Assembly: GCA_963277665.1 (NCBI GenBank)
Contig: OY728122.1
Span: forward strand, 1,981,840,883-1,981,904,882
Reading direction: 5' to 3'
Source of the DNA: Viscum album
Lineage: Eukaryota; Streptophyta; Magnoliopsida; Santalales; Viscaceae
DNA length: 64,000 nt
The translations under genes and the position numbers were made by a program. Shown here piece after piece: positions 1-12,836 of this stretch (the first letter of the stretch is position 1; each line of letters starts with the position of its first letter). The notes under the pieces are model-generated. The model made no database searches and was not told the origin of the DNA. It was given only the letters and a program-made list of their open reading frames with translations.

Positions 1-1439
1 TTTAATGTCATTAAGGAAACACAAGGGGCTCAAAAAAAGGTGTATCGATCACCTCATCTGTTACACTCACAATATCTCTATATGAAAGAATGTGAACTAA
101 CCTGGAAGAAATAGGGAGGATCTACTCTAGTTTTGAGTAAGAAAAATGTACATTCAATAGAAGACCCACCACCAGCACGAAATAGTGTGGTGACTCGAAT
201 AACTAATAAAAGAAAAATGAATAAATAATGCCTTGAAAAAATCACATGCCATGCCATGTGCTAAGAAGTGAAGGCAAGAGGAAGATCCCTCCAATGGAGG
301 AAGGAGAAAGATAAGACGACAAGTGTAAATATTCATTCTCAAATAAAGATTCATGAAAAATGAAATATTGGTGGAGCATCAAAGAAGGAAATTTATAATA
401 ATTGGAATAAACCCCAAATTTTGATAAAGATAAAGCCTAAAGAACCTAAATATTAGTAGAAAACTCAACATGTGGGTAAATAATGATTAGTCATGTGGCC
501 AGAATAGTTGAAGTTGGTTGGTATGTTGTAACAAGCATAAAAAAGTATAGTTCTTTGAAAGAAAGTATCAAAGGGTTGATCCATTTGGATCAATCACAAT
601 CTTATTATTAAGGATTCTAGAGGTACCCCTCTCCCCATGCTTTAAATGTTTATAATATCTATTGGATGTTTTTTAGTACTAAGGGGAGATACAATCCATA
701 GGTTGTGTGTGCTGAAAGGGAATGAGTGCATAAGTTTAATGGAGATACATGCGAAGTGAATAATCCAAACAATTGAAATTAATATATGATATTAGATTCA
801 ATAAGTGGTATTACACAATAATTCTATTTTTCAAATTTATATCTAAAGGTTGTGTGCTTTGGAAAAAGGAGATGATATGATGAAGAGTCTACTTTGAAAC
901 TGAATATTTATCAAAGCTATACATGGATTATCCAATGGTTCTAAGTTGCATTGAATATTATACCATTAGTATCATACCTCAGTTTAGGAGTTAGTTATCC
1001 ACCAAGGGAATATGGATTGCAGGAGAAGCAGCAACATTCATGTATTTCATGATTATTTATTTTGTTCTTAAAATATGATATCAGTTGACTATTTTCAAGA
1101 TATAAAAAAACTTTAGAGAAAATCAACAGTGTTTCAATAAGAATTTGGGAAATTAGTTGAAATCAATAATTTCACTATAGTATAGAATGAATAGAATCCT
1201 CAATAATATAGTAACTAGTTTTCTGATAAAAGTGATGAGGAGGTAAGAGACTCATGGTGAGCAGAAGTGGAAAATGATGATTCATAAGAATATTCCAATG
1301 ATTAATATGAGTATTTAAAATCTATATCATCACAAAATCCGAATATTTGAGTGAAAATAGATAGATAGAACATCATTGGTGATTAAGAAATATCAATGCA
1401 GATAAGGAGGATAAAGACTCTATAGCAAGCATTGTTTTT
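1..1439. other. AT-rich stretch, no domain recognised
   Basis: I see no open frame or domain that I can name here. It lies directly upstream of copia reverse transcriptase sequence on the plus strand, so it probably holds decayed gag-integrase or linker sequence of the same element. The integrase motifs could not be made out. This is inference from position only. Confidence 0.3.
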
Positions 1440-2985
1440 GTCATAGGTAGAACCTAAATTTTTTGAGGAAGTAGCTAGAAGATATAAACTGGATTTGGGA
1501 TATGAATTAAGATATTTACCAAATTGATAAGAATAAGACACAGAAGATTGTTTTGAGATCAAAAATAAGAATGTAATTGGAACCAAATGGGTCTTTCACA
1601 AAAATATGAATTAATATGGAACAATGATTCAAATAAAATAAAGATTTGTGTGTAAAGGGTACTCTCAAATAGAGGTAATTGATATTTATGAAACATTTTC
1701 ACCTGTTACAAGGCAAGAGACTATCAGATTATTCTTGGCCATAGTAGTGAAAAGAAGGTTTAAAGTTTCTAGATGGATATCAAGTCTGAATTTCTGAATG
1801 GGGTTATGGAAGAACAAGATTATATTGATCAGCCATATAGTTTTCTCATTCATGAAGATAAGAATATAATTTTTTGGATTAAGAAGTCTCTATATGGATT
1901 GAAGCAAGAACCAAGAGCATGGTCTTAAATACTAGATTCGTTTTTGAAGAAGCTTGGTTTTTAGTGTGGTAGAGTTGATTACAACCTATATCTCAATAAT
2001 GATATTAATCAAAGGACGATGGTGTTGGAGTATGTAGATGACATAATATTTGGTGGATCAGGTGAAGCTCGGTGTAAGTAGTTTATAGAATTCATGAAAT
2101 GTGAATTTGAAATGTCAATGATTAGTGAATTGGGGATTTTCCTTGGTTTACAGATGACACAAGGAAAGAATGGAACATTCATTTATCAATATAATTATTA
2201 CAAATAGGTTTTGATAAGATTTGGAATGAATAATTACATTTATATTAAGTCTCTAGTGCCAACCTGGATGAAACTTTCCTAGGATGATGAAGGTAAAGTA
2301 GTTAATGTCATATAATACTCGCAGGTCATTGGAATCTTATTATACTTAATAGTGACACAACCGCATATTGTTTTCAACACATGTCAAGCATCATGAAATA
2401 AAATTAATCCCAAGGAATCTATCTTATATGTAGTGAAAATAATAATTCATTATATCAAGGGCATGGTGTATCTTACTTTGTTGTATAATGAAAAATATCA
2501 GCAAGAGTTATTGAGATATACAGATGCAGACTGGGATGGATCAGCAGATGAGAGAAAATAAACATTGGTGGTGAATTTTATTTTAGAGGATTATGTATTT
2601 CTTGAATAATCTGGAAGAAGGATTGATTTTCATTGATCACTACTGAAGATTAATATATTGTGTCTACTCAAGTGTGTATGTAGTTATTGTGGAAGAAGTA
2701 ACAGCTTGATGGTATGGGAGTTGAAGTGAATTCCTTGATTAAAATCCATTGAGAAAATTCAAGATCTATAAATATTAGCAAAAATTCAATACATCTCTTG
2801 AGGACAAAGAACATTGAAATCAATTATAATTTTATCAAGGAGAATGTGGAGAAAGGGCTTGTGATATTGGAGTATGTGCCTACATAACTATAGGTTGTAG
2901 AAATTTTGACAAATTCCTTACCCAAAGAAGTGTTTGAACTTCATTGTCTAGATCTTAGAGTTCATTCAAATATCTACAATTGAAA
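1440..2985 (+). pseudogene. Ty1/copia polyprotein remnant: reverse transcriptase and RNase H
   Basis: Decayed pol of a Ty1/copia retrotransposon, which would copy element RNA into DNA in cytoplasmic particles. Plus-strand translation gives the family blocks in order: KNVIGTKWVFHKNM near 1,567, YETFSPVTRQETIRLFLA near 1,690, MDIKSEFLNGVMEEQDYIDQ near 1,773, SLYGLKQEPRAWS near 1,890, the catalytic YVDDIIFGGS at 2,031-2,060, GIFLGLQMTQGKNGTFI near 2,130, and RNase H text such as YTDADWDGSADERK near 2,518. There is a net frameshift between about 1,740 and 1,773, and many in-frame stops (for example after FVCKGYSQ-type sequence and in KLGF*CGR), so it is dead. The YVDD metal-binding motif itself is still intact. 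The YVDDIIFG form and the purine tract downstream favour the SIRE lineage; the lineage call is inference. Confidence 0.9.
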
Positions 2986-3100
2986 AATTTGGATGTTTGA
3001 CCCCCTATCCCTAAGTTATGGTATGTTTTTTCATAATGTGTTGATCTATGTTATTTACTTTGTTTCAAACCATAACAATGTGACCATTGGGTTTATTGAC

Positions 3101-3113
3101 AAAGGGGGAGAAA
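3101..3113 (+). other. Polypurine tract of the copia element
   Basis: AAAGGGGGAGAAA follows the RNase H remnant by about 110 bp, where a copia plus-strand priming site is expected. The preceding text (GACAAAGGGGGAGAA) is the usual SIRE-type form. The LTR is taken to start at TGGATATAAAAGG, at 3,117. Confidence 0.75.
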
Positions 3114-3815
3114 TTATGGATATAAAAGGGTAGAGAATTCCTTAATCAAGATAGGGGAAGAATCTAATAGGGGGTCATTGAAGTGGGGGGTTTAAATTTG
3201 ACGATGATAAAGTTGATCGATCAAAGGTTATATATCATGATAGATAAGTTCCTTTATGAAATTAGTTTATTGGTTTTGGAATGAATTGATTCATTAATGA
3301 AAATTACATGCTAAACTTGTTTCCCATGCCAAGCATGGCTCATGTGGGCTTAGAGTTGAGTAAATATTTGATCATCATTTGAATCAAAAAAATAAAATGG
3401 TGGTAGAATATGTAAGAATCTTAAATGAGGTATCAAATTATGAAGAGTTGTAAAAAAACCCAAAAGGGCGGATTTCTTGGAAAAAGTCCCTCAAGATAAC
3501 ATTGTAATATTTTTGAGTTGATTGTGTTTGTTGACAAAGTATGTTTACAAGTTATGTTGTGGAGTCCCAAGATATTGTTGACATAGTATGTTGAAAATAT
3601 CTCAAACAAAATAATGGATACCCTAGAAGCGGTTCAGAAAATAGTGTACATAAGGTGACACCATTTCTCAGTGTTTTCCAAATTATTGAGGTCAAACATT
3701 GGAGGATGGATAGAATTTTGAAAGATGAATTTCCTTGAAGGACATGTAAAAATAAGGTTAAGTCATGAGTTTCAAAAATACTGGGTTTTGGGAAGGGCAT
3801 TTTGTGATGGTTTGG

Positions 3816-3868
3816 ATCATCGCGAATGAGCATCGCGAATGAGCATCGCGAATGAGCATCGCGAATGT
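3816..3868 (+). repeat. 13-bp minisatellite, four units
   Basis: GCATCGCGAATGA is repeated four times head to tail with almost no divergence (the first unit starts TCATCG, the last ends TGTG). It lies inside the copia LTR upstream of its TATA box, so it sits in the U3 promoter/enhancer part. An enhancer role is inference. Confidence 0.85.
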
Positions 3869-4027
3869 GTAAAAATATTAACGTTAATCTTTGTGACTAT
3901 AAGAATCTTTGCGCATGGTAAATTCCCATGGTGATTTGTGAAGATAGGTAGAATCACAAATGATATTTTAGAGCATCTTGAAATTGTGATTACATGAATG
4001 GAAGCTTCTGGAATCAAAGTAATTACC

Positions 4028-4035
4028 TATAAATA
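4028..4035 (+). promoter_or_regulatory. TATA box of the copia LTR
   Basis: TATAAATA in the context CCTATAAATAGGCC, followed by a pyrimidine-rich stretch. It lies about 910 bp into the LTR, which is a plausible position for the element's RNA polymerase II promoter. Confidence 0.5.
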
Positions 4036-4929
4036 GGCCTCTACCCCCTTCAGAAATGTAGTGAGACTTTTCAAATATTATAAGGCTCTGGATTCATGAT
4101 GGTGGTTTGAAAAGGTAGTTCTTGTGAAAATGTTCATGAATAAAGGAAGTTATCAATGTCTATAAAATCCAACAAAAAATTATGAGAATCGTGAAAGTAA
4201 TGAATTTCATGAAGGCTATAAAAAGATGATTGAATGTTAGGAGCTTTTTGAAGTCTAAGTGAGCATCAAAAAAAGAAGGATCTTCATGAATTCTATTTGA
4301 GATTCACGAAATGGGTGAGCTTTGTGAAGGTAGTGGTCACCGCAAAATATCTTCATGAAGGTAGTGTGCATCACGAAAAGTTTTCAGAATGGATTTCCTA
4401 GTAAATATGTGGTAAATTGTTATTCATCAACTGGATGAAAGTGGAACTTCAACAGAGCATCTACCTACAATTTAGGATGTATTAATTATGGACAGTGAAT
4501 GGAACTATAAGTCTATAAACTTTATTTTATTCCATTCCAATAGGAGTGTGGAAATTAAGAGGAAGAAGGTGATCATTTCGACCGGTAGTGAGCTGGAGAA
4601 AGAATCTAAGGGAGTGACCCTTGGGAAAGCAGTGAGATGGCCCTAAACCTTTTAAAGGCAGTGAGCATGGGCATTGATGTGATCTATCCTAATAAAAATT
4701 TTGGCATTGATCCATAGTTTATTTGGTACATCGACACATTTTCATTGTATGATCCTTGGATATAGCCCAATGAGGGTGAACCAAGTAAAATCTTTATGTC
4801 CTTGTGCTTGCTTTCTTGTATTAATTTTAGTACATCATCATCAAATAAATAAGAAAAGAATAATATCAATATAAACACTTAAGATAAAATAAAGTCACCA
4901 TAATAATAAAGAGGTAAAGATCCAGTGAG

Positions 4930-6679
4930 GAAGGAGGAATTTTGAAAATAATATCCATACCCTGATCACCCCCCCATAGGGTATCTAGTCCCCTTTAGGA
5001 CCTAACAATCTGGAGATGCGAAACAGGGAAGTTCAGCTTCCAGGTAGAGTAGTGGATTATCTGGAGATAGGAAGTGACTTTTTGAGGGTACACATGGTGT
5101 TAGTACAAAGTATGTGTAATGAACCAACCACTATGTGGTATGTCATAAGTGTGTAAGGGTATGTCATAAAAACCCCAATATACGAGGAACTTGATCGAGT
5201 GTCAGTCTTGTAGCAGGATGGGTCACCTCCTGCATTTCTATTGATCATTTCCTTCTGTGCCTAGTGAATAGGGTTCTATAATAGCACTGATTTTAGGTTA
5301 AATATCATTGACTCCTTGTAAGGAAGGTATTTGGTATTCTACCAACTAATTAGGCCAATCTGGTGATCGTGGCCAGGGCAGTCGGGCCTCAGAGTTTCAA
5401 TGTTAGTAGAGTGGACCTACTCATACTAGTCATGAAAAATATTAGGGTCGTGGTTCAATCTATATCTATTTATTTCATCCTACACCTGAGGAACAAAGTC
5501 CAGGGACATATATGGTTATAGAAACTATTTTGGTAGCCTCTAATTTTGTTTCTTCCCTTTTTGATACCGGTAGATTGTACTCTTTTCTATATCCTTCTAC
5601 TATGGGATGTATGTGCCTGATGATAGTGTACTCTAGTGGTGTTATGAAACTTGTCACACCATTAGGAGTCTGATAAGAGGGTATATGGTAGTGTAGGGAG
5701 TTCCCCCTTGATATAGGCATGTACCGTTTCATATGGAACTTCTTCATCCCTGAGATGACTGACTTCAACGCTATTCTCGGTGTGGACTGGATTATGCCTT
5801 ATCATACCATTGTGGATTTTTGTTGCTGGTGGGTGTCTTTCATATCACCTTAAGGTAGAACATATCTTTATAAGGTCAAGTTGGATATCCAGGCGGGTTG
5901 AGCTAGACTCGAGCGCACTGGTCATTCTAAGGTGGCATCCCATATAGTGAATATCTTTATGGGTGATGAGAGAATTCAGCCTATGGAATTTCCTCCATTC
6001 ATGGATCATTTCAGAGATATCTTCCATGATGATTTATCTAGCTTACATTTAGTGAGATAGGTTGAGTTAACCATCAAGATAGTGCCATGTGTGGCACCAG
6101 TGTCCATTCCACCCTATAGGATGGCACCTACATAGCTCCAAGAACACAAAATTCAACTTGAATATCTAGAGTAAAAATGTTTTATCCGACCCATCACATC
6201 ACCTTGGGGTTCACCTATCCTTTTTTCTAAGAAATTGTATGGTACCCTTAGATTGTAAATGGATTACCACCGAATAAACTAGCTTACAGTGAAGAACTCA
6301 ATATCTACTACCTCATATAAATGACCTCTTTGACTATCTCCGAGGAGAGATGGTTTTATCTATGATCAATTTTAGGTTTTAATACCATCATGTGCATGTG
6401 AGGCCATCAAACATACCACATACATCATTTTGAATCATGTATGGATTGCATAAGAATTTTGTTGTGTCATTTGTCCTTATGAATGCGACCATAGTCTTTA
6501 TGGATCTGATGAATTGGTTTTTTCACCTATACCTTGATTCATTTGTGGTGGTCTTCACTGAATAAATATTAGTGTATTCTCACACAAGACACAACCATAC
6601 CAATCTTCTTGAGATCATGTTTAATACACTGATAGAGCACTATCTATATGTTAATCTCATAAAATGACACTTTAGGATC
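4930..6679 (+). pseudogene. Ty3/gypsy gag-pol remnant, 5' part: gag knuckle, protease, start of reverse transcriptase
   Basis: First part of a decayed Ty3/gypsy polyprotein. Visible blocks: gag zinc-knuckle residues (CQSCSRMGHLLHF near 5,190, final Cys lost); retropepsin with active-site FDTG (GAT-ACC-GGT at 5,572-5,580) and the later ILGVDWIMPYH block near 5,775; reverse transcriptase start with PCVAPVSIPPYRMAPT near 6,090, KCFIRPITSPWGSPILF near 6,175, and NATIVFMDLMNWFFHLYLDS near 6,482. The catalytic YIDD-equivalent reads FTE followed by a stop, so catalysis is lost. Stops and frame changes are frequent. The frame runs to RII at about 6,680, where a 10.2-kb element interrupts it, and resumes at 16,914 with KVHYLGHVVS. 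The text resembles the Tekay/Del chromovirus type. The left limit is uncertain. Confidence 0.88.
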
Positions 6680-6684
6680 ATTAA
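6680..6684. repeat. Target-site duplication, left copy (ATTAA)
   Basis: ATTAA directly abuts the left LTR start TGTAATGCC. The identical pentamer follows the right LTR at 16,914-16,918. Five bases is the normal duplication length for Ty3/gypsy integrases. Removing the insert and one copy restores the interrupted gypsy reading frame. Confidence 0.9.
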
Positions 6685-9600
6685 TGTAATGCCCCGACCC
6701 CAGTTTCCCAGAGTTGATGCCTTATTTTATTACATTGGAATATAAACAAGGAATATTCATCCTGAAGGACCGAGTAGTTTAGTAGATTTGGATACCAGAT
6801 ACATACATAAGTTCAACATTTTAACTTGAAAATAAATACAAAATATAAATTCTTTTGAAAACACCCATATCTCCTAGGTTATCCCTACAAGTCATTCATA
6901 ATAAACCTATTCATGTCCTGAGAAAATGAAACATTGAAAAGGGGTGAGCTCAAATGCTCAGTAAGGGTAAGAAATACAGTGAAATATATCATAAACATAA
7001 ACATTAAGCATGATGAATAACTAAAAACACGTACCTTTAAAAAATAAACTTGAACACATTATGGTAGGAATAAGGGTTGAATAAATAATGTCATAATAAA
7101 GAATAATCATGTGTATTCTTCTAGTTGAATAACCACATGAAATTTCAATTACTAGTTTCATAATGAGGGAATGCATAATGATGGACATCATAACCTTACC
7201 ATCAAGGCCTCGTGCCAAGACCATAAATATCTATTTTCTCAAGGCCTCATGTCAGGACTGTAGTTTGTATCATGAGACCTACCAATGTACCAAGGAGCTA
7301 TAGAGGGCCCCAAACTACACTTAATAAGTCCAATTCATTCCTTTTATGAATGGGGATAAATATAAACAACATATACATTCATATTTAAACTAATATATGA
7401 AATGTAAATAACATTCCCTATACATTAAACATAAACACTAACCATTCAATGTAAATTGATGAATGGTATCAAGATAGAACATCCACATTAAAACTAATAA
7501 AAACCCTTAAATAAAATATTTTAGATGATAACATAAGATATAAACCTCTATGAAATACAATATTCATCAAAGGATGTTGACATAAGTTAAGATACTTTTA
7601 AACGATACCATTGACAAATTCTTTAGGAAATAATCCTTAAACATTCCAAAGTGTCACATACCACCTTAAAACATTAAAATAATTATACATCATGAGAATA
7701 AGGATACTCTTGATGTGATATAACAAGGGGAATTACATACACCACATGTAATTAATAAGTGGTGAACAAGGCATATATCTCATAAAAGTCAAAGTGAGGT
7801 GAGAGAAATCTATTTTACTTTGGAAAGAAGAGTTCTTTTGGAAAATCATTTGTATTTTTCATAAATATGGTTTTAAACATGTATATACCTGAAAAGAAAA
7901 TTTAATGACATTTATATTACATTTGAGTCATAAATTATTTCCCATTGAATTGAAATCATGTAAAAGTTTGTTTTTAAATAAGCTTTAAAATTACAACATT
8001 TTAGTGCAGTTTAAGGAATTCATTAAAAAGATTTCAAAGAACAAAGGCATGTTTTCTTTCATTAAACTATAAATTAAATGAAATAGATTTTTCAGGTTAA
8101 AATGTGTTATTTTAGAAAAATAAATCTATCTTAAAACTGATTATACAGTGAACTTCAAAATTGGTAAGAATTTGAGAAGTTCCTTGAACCGGGCTTGCAT
8201 TTCGGAAGGATTTTTTAAAGATTATTTTAAAACATATAACTCCACCTAAAATAAAGAAGGATTCTGATTGGTAAATATATATAGAATATTAACAAAAAAC
8301 TTATGATTAGTAAATATTAATAAATAATAATTTCATTTAGATGAGTAGAGAATAAGAGCAACCCAAATGAAAATAGAGGTTTGGGTAGAAAATGCTTAAA
8401 ACTCTGTAATCAATTGAATCTTATTCCCCAAAATTAATAATAATCAAATGATCCTTTGAATATAAATAAAATAAATAAATTCATGATATGAAATATCAAT
8501 GGGTAGTATACATACACCATACACAGTTAGTAGTAGTAAATACGGAATATCTCACAAAAATGGAAGTGAGATGAAGAAACCCTTACCTTAAGTCTGAAGG
8601 GGTTCTCCAATTGATCTTAATGAACTAAATAATAAAATTTAGGTTAATTAATTAATAATTTAATAACCTATTATTAATTTAATTTAATTATTATAAACTT
8701 ATTAAGTTCATTCGTGGCCTTTTTTATGGGTTAAGAGGTTCAATTTCATTGTTCGGGTCTGTTTGTTTCATGATCAGTATACTTATATGCATGAATGGAG
8801 AATCATGTAAAATGAGGATGGTTTACCATAATTAAAGTTATATGTTAATATTTAAATTCTAAAAGGTTATATGTTTGTAAATTTCATTTGGTTAGTTAGA
8901 TTGAATAGGAATCATTATATAAATTATTTAATTATAACCGTTTGGGTTAATTGGCGGTTTTTAAACACAATGAACTCATTTTTCTTTATAAATCAAAACC
9001 ATGTGTACAAAATGATTCCATAACCATAGATGAGACATAATAAATATATTATAGTTTTTTTATACCATAATAATGTTTTCATGACCATAATTGAAGATGG
9101 TAATAGAGATTGAAAACCCATCATCCTTGAATGTGGTAAATTAGCACATCTCGGATGGTGTTTTTTTTACTACTAGCATAAAATAAGGGTAAAGGAGAGA
9201 TGAAAATAAATTATTCCATCATCATAAAAAAATTACAGTGTATGTAAGATACTAAAGTTTTCATATCATCTGTATGAGGAGATGTGAGGATATAAAATAA
9301 AACAAAGGAACTTGAAAATAAAGTAAAAGAATTGAAAAGAGGAATTTACCTCTTGAATTAATCTTACTTTAGGGCCTTTTTAGGGAAGGGGATTATGTAT
9401 TTTTATGAGACCAATGGCTGATCAAAGTTATTGAGGAGTTTGGGGGGATATTTGAGCAGAATTTAGTAAAGTAATAAGGATTGAGATGAGTTAAGAGAAG
9501 TGGGAGTGAGGGGGGATTTATAATGGAGGAGAGGAGTATTTTTTATTATCGTATTCATTATTTTATTATTTTGATCAAGAAAAGAAATAGTATGGATTCT

Positions 9601-10738
9601 TGTAACCAATAATTTTAATATATGCATTTTAGTTTGAACTAATGTTCATTTACCTCATCAATGACTCAATCCTGATGCATAAGTTCACTTATTTAGCATA
9701 TTTCATAAATTATAGAATTTCACTATTCACCGAAAATTTAATTATTTTAGAAAAATCCCAAAAATAAATGCTAACAATTTTTTAATGTGTATAATTAAAA
9801 ATTGGACTCTATGCTATCATAATAATTTTCTAAATAAGAGAAAATTAATTTTTAAATAAAATTATTTTTTATTGAAAAATACAGTTTTAAAACCAAAACT
9901 GATTTTATAATATTATAAAAATTATCTAAGGTATTTTTAAATTATCATAATATCATAGTACCAGAAAAATTTATTTAAGAACACATTTTATGAACTTTTA
10001 TTTTTTTTTAAATAAATTTATTAATTTAAATTTGTAATTAAATATTCATTACTCACAAAAATACCAACACTTAATTATTAATTTATAAAATATTCTATTT
10101 CATTTATAAGGTGCCTAAATTTTATTTATACTTACATGGGTGAGGTTACTATTAATAAGGGTACATTAATATTCATATGGGTCATGTTACTATTCATAAG
10201 AGTAAGTTACTATTCACTAAAAATTAAGTTGATTTTATCATACTCCAAATATCATGCCAAACGCAACCGTTTATGTCCATTTTTTAAAATTACAAACATA
10301 GAAGAAGAAAAATTATGTTTATTAACAAGGTTATAACAAAGTTTTTTTTGTAGGGACTTAGTGCTTCATGCATTATGTATTAAATTTCTTTATAAATCTT
10401 TAAGGTTTCATATTAATATTGAATATATTCATAGCATGACTTAGTATTTAACAAAATAATCATAATAGACAATATATATTGTTCCTATTCATTTAAAATA
10501 TTTAATTAACATATATTTTGTTAAAAATTAACTTTTTAATAAAATAATTAAATATATATATTAAAATAAACTTTTAGACAAAATAATACTGCAAAATAGT
10601 ATTTCTTTTTAAAAATTTAATAAATTTGAAGGATATAAATTTGTAATATAATTATTTATAAGTTTTATTATTGTTAATTAAAAAAAATAATTAACTGAAT
10701 TTATTTAAAACTATAAAACAAATTATTGGGGTGTTACA
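6685..10738 (-). repeat. 3' LTR of the 10.2-kb element (left copy)
   Basis: This LTR carries the family landmarks in order on the plus strand: TGTAATGCCCCGACCCC, GGGGTGAGCTC...CTCAGTAAGGG near 6,940, the paired CAAGGCCTCGTGCCAAGACC motif near 7,200, an AT-rich middle, a short tandem repeat near 10,143, and GGGGTGTTACA at the end. No coding capacity was seen in 4 kb. Confidence 0.93.
10143..10220. repeat. Short tandem repeat in the left LTR (TTACTATTCATAAGGG)
   Basis: About four degenerate units of roughly 20 bp, each containing TTACTATTCATAAG or a variant. It lies close to the minus-strand start of the LTR, in its U3 part. The same repeat, with one more unit, occurs at the matching place in the right LTR. 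Confidence 0.75.
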
Positions 10739-10752
10739 TTCTCTCATCCTTC
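10739..10752 (-). other. Purine-rich tract before the 3' LTR
   Basis: Minus strand GAAGGATGAGAGAA directly precedes the LTR start TGTAACACC. The further upstream text (GAGGACACAATTTATTG) resembles the GAGGACGAAATT stretch that commonly precedes the polypurine tract in plant chromoviruses. It is degenerate relative to the usual GGGGGGAGAA. Confidence 0.65.
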
Positions 10753-11899
10753 AATAAATTGTGTCCTCACAATTTAGAATTGCACTTCAAAATTTAAAGG
10801 TTGATACTTGAAAATTCTATTGTGGGAAACCCACATCAGAAATAGGGTTAATAAAATATTCTCTTAATAAGAGGGAAACTGAGATTCATAGGTTACTACA
10901 AAATAACACATTCAAATAGTTAAAAAAATATGTACATGCAAGAATAATCTAACCATTATGTTCTAATAGAGAGAGATAGAGAACATGATCATTTAGAATA
11001 TTAACATTCAAAAATCCATAAATCCACAATGATGTAAAAACCCATTTGATTCATCAGAAAAATGTTCTAGGATAGAATTTTTTTGTTTTAGGATCCTTTC
11101 CCTGATGTTGAGAAATTCTCTCACTCTATACTAATGTATGGATATATATAAGTACTTGATACATTTCTATAAACACAATCTTATCCTTTAGCTATTCCTT
11201 TTACTATTCCTACTTCATTTCATGGAACAAGTTGTATCATAGGGTAAAATAATATCTAAAACATTGAAAAAATATCAAATTCAACCATTTCATAAATGGT
11301 TAACATTTCCAAAATAAGCTCACTGAATTTCCATAATGAAATTATTAAGCAAAATGATGTGTCTCTTAAACATCACATACCAAAATGTGAGTACATTATC
11401 TTTGTATTCTCTTAAATAATGGTAATTACCATAAAACCTAATTGAATATGTTCATGGTTCCTTATAAAAATAATATGTATATATTTCTCTAGTCCAAAAT
11501 GTTGTAGACTCTATCACTTTGTCAATAGTCCATTATATAGATCTAAGATAGTAAGTGTTTTTCAATTTACATTATCCTAATAAATCATCTCTTTATTATG
11601 AAATTGATATCTTAGTGCCGGTAACATATTAAGGTTTGTCTTTATATCAACCATATATTTTTTCCAAATGTTTACCTTTCTACTGAGTAACTTTTCCTTG
11701 GTATCATTCATCATATGACCTCAAAACCTAAATAAAATAGTACTGCGGTACAATCGTCATATATCTCATAATTATTATAAGTAGTACATTCTTGATAAAA
11801 TATTCAAATGACATGATTCTTGACAAGGCATATTAATCATTACGCTTCATCTATGGTAGTATCATAACTTTATCATTATCCAGTAACATAATTAAGGGT

Positions 11900-12410
11900 A
11901 TATTTTTTTAATGCTTGGAACATTGATTCGCATAGTGTCCTATATCCATGCAGTTGAAGCACTATATATTGTAAAAACAAATCTCATCCTTTCAATCATG
12001 AAATTAGTGTCCTTTTTCTTCACACTTATAACAAACTCCCATTCCCTTCAATCATTTACCAGGGTGATTCTTTCCATAGTTACATATGTGGGAAAACCCG
12101 CCTTTACCTTATTCCCTTTATCTATCGTTTTCTCTACCATCCTCTTCTTCTTTTTCTTCCCTTCAAATCCATAGGACTCATAGAATTCTTTACATACCTT
12201 GTTAACACTTGATATTATTTCCTTATATGATGAGGATACTTAGGAGACTATCTTCCTTTGAAATGATGGCTTAAGACCATAGGAGATATGATCCTTCTTA
12301 CTCTTTACATCACGTGTATTAGTGTAGTTCTCATTCATTCTACTAGGTGTCATTTCTAATCAATTAAATATACTATATTATCTAATAAGATTATTAACTC
12401 TCTATAACTA
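11900..12410 (-). pseudogene. gag remnant with two zinc knuckles (interior of the 10.2-kb element)
   Basis: This is the nucleocapsid-like tail of a retrotransposon gag, which would bind element RNA in the particle. Minus-strand translation gives a readable stretch (MTPSRMNENYTNTRDVKSKK, later SSVNKVCKEFYESYGFEGKK) followed by two CCHC knuckles. The first is CYKCEEKGH at 12,033-12,007, with its last Cys lost after a stop. The second is CFNCMDIGHYANQC at 11,961-11,920, complete in Cx2Cx4Hx4C spacing. At least three stops and a frameshift break it. No pol domain follows. The rest of the interior (10,753-11,899 and 12,411-12,822) shows nothing recognisable. Confidence 0.8.
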
Positions 12411-12822
12411 TAAACATGGTATAGCACATAACATAAACTTATGCATTGAAAATCCTAGAACCATATTCTTTGGTTACTTTGGGGGCATAAATCCTTCATA
12501 AAGGCTTGTAAAGAAATGTGGATTATCCTAAGCATATCCCCTAGGAGTGTCAAATCATGTGTGTATTAAGGCCTATTATTGTGTGTTAGGTTACCTCAGG
12601 TCATGTCTAAAACACCTTGATGGAGTTGTGACTCCTAGGTACATATGTTCCAGAACCATGTCCACCTGTAGTATCTAGACAGGGATTTATTTTCTAGGAA
12701 GATCCACATAATATATTCCTTACCAAAATTTTAGGATGTTCTTGTATCGTCAAGTCAATCTTAGGGTTTTGTTCCCTAATTTATATTTTCTAAATCTAGT
12801 TTCCAAGTTTTCTACTAAACTT

Positions 12823-12834
12823 CCTTTGATACCA
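12823..12834 (-). other. Primer-binding site, initiator tRNA-Met type
   Basis: Minus strand TGGTATCAAAGG lies two bases after the end of the 5' LTR (…GGGTTACA). Initiator tRNA-Met sites in plant retroelements read TGGTATCAGAGC, so 9 of the first 10 bases match. This fixes the element's orientation as minus. Confidence 0.88.
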
Positions 12835-12836
12835 AT

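Larger units (their letters stand above)
3117..4680 (+). repeat. 3' LTR of the copia element (right end approximate)
   Basis: Non-coding sequence directly after the polypurine tract. It contains a TATA box at 4,028-4,035, as expected for the U3/R boundary, and short CGCGAAT- and TTCATGAAGG-type repeats. The right boundary is uncertain because no partner LTR lies in the window and no target duplication can be checked. Somewhere between about 4,600 and 4,900 it gives way to gypsy sequence. Confidence 0.55.

Noticed and set aside
11911..12174. 87-residue plus-strand frame in the interior of the 10.2-kb element
   Set aside because: It is antisense to the gag zinc-knuckle remnant, which has real motif support on the minus strand.
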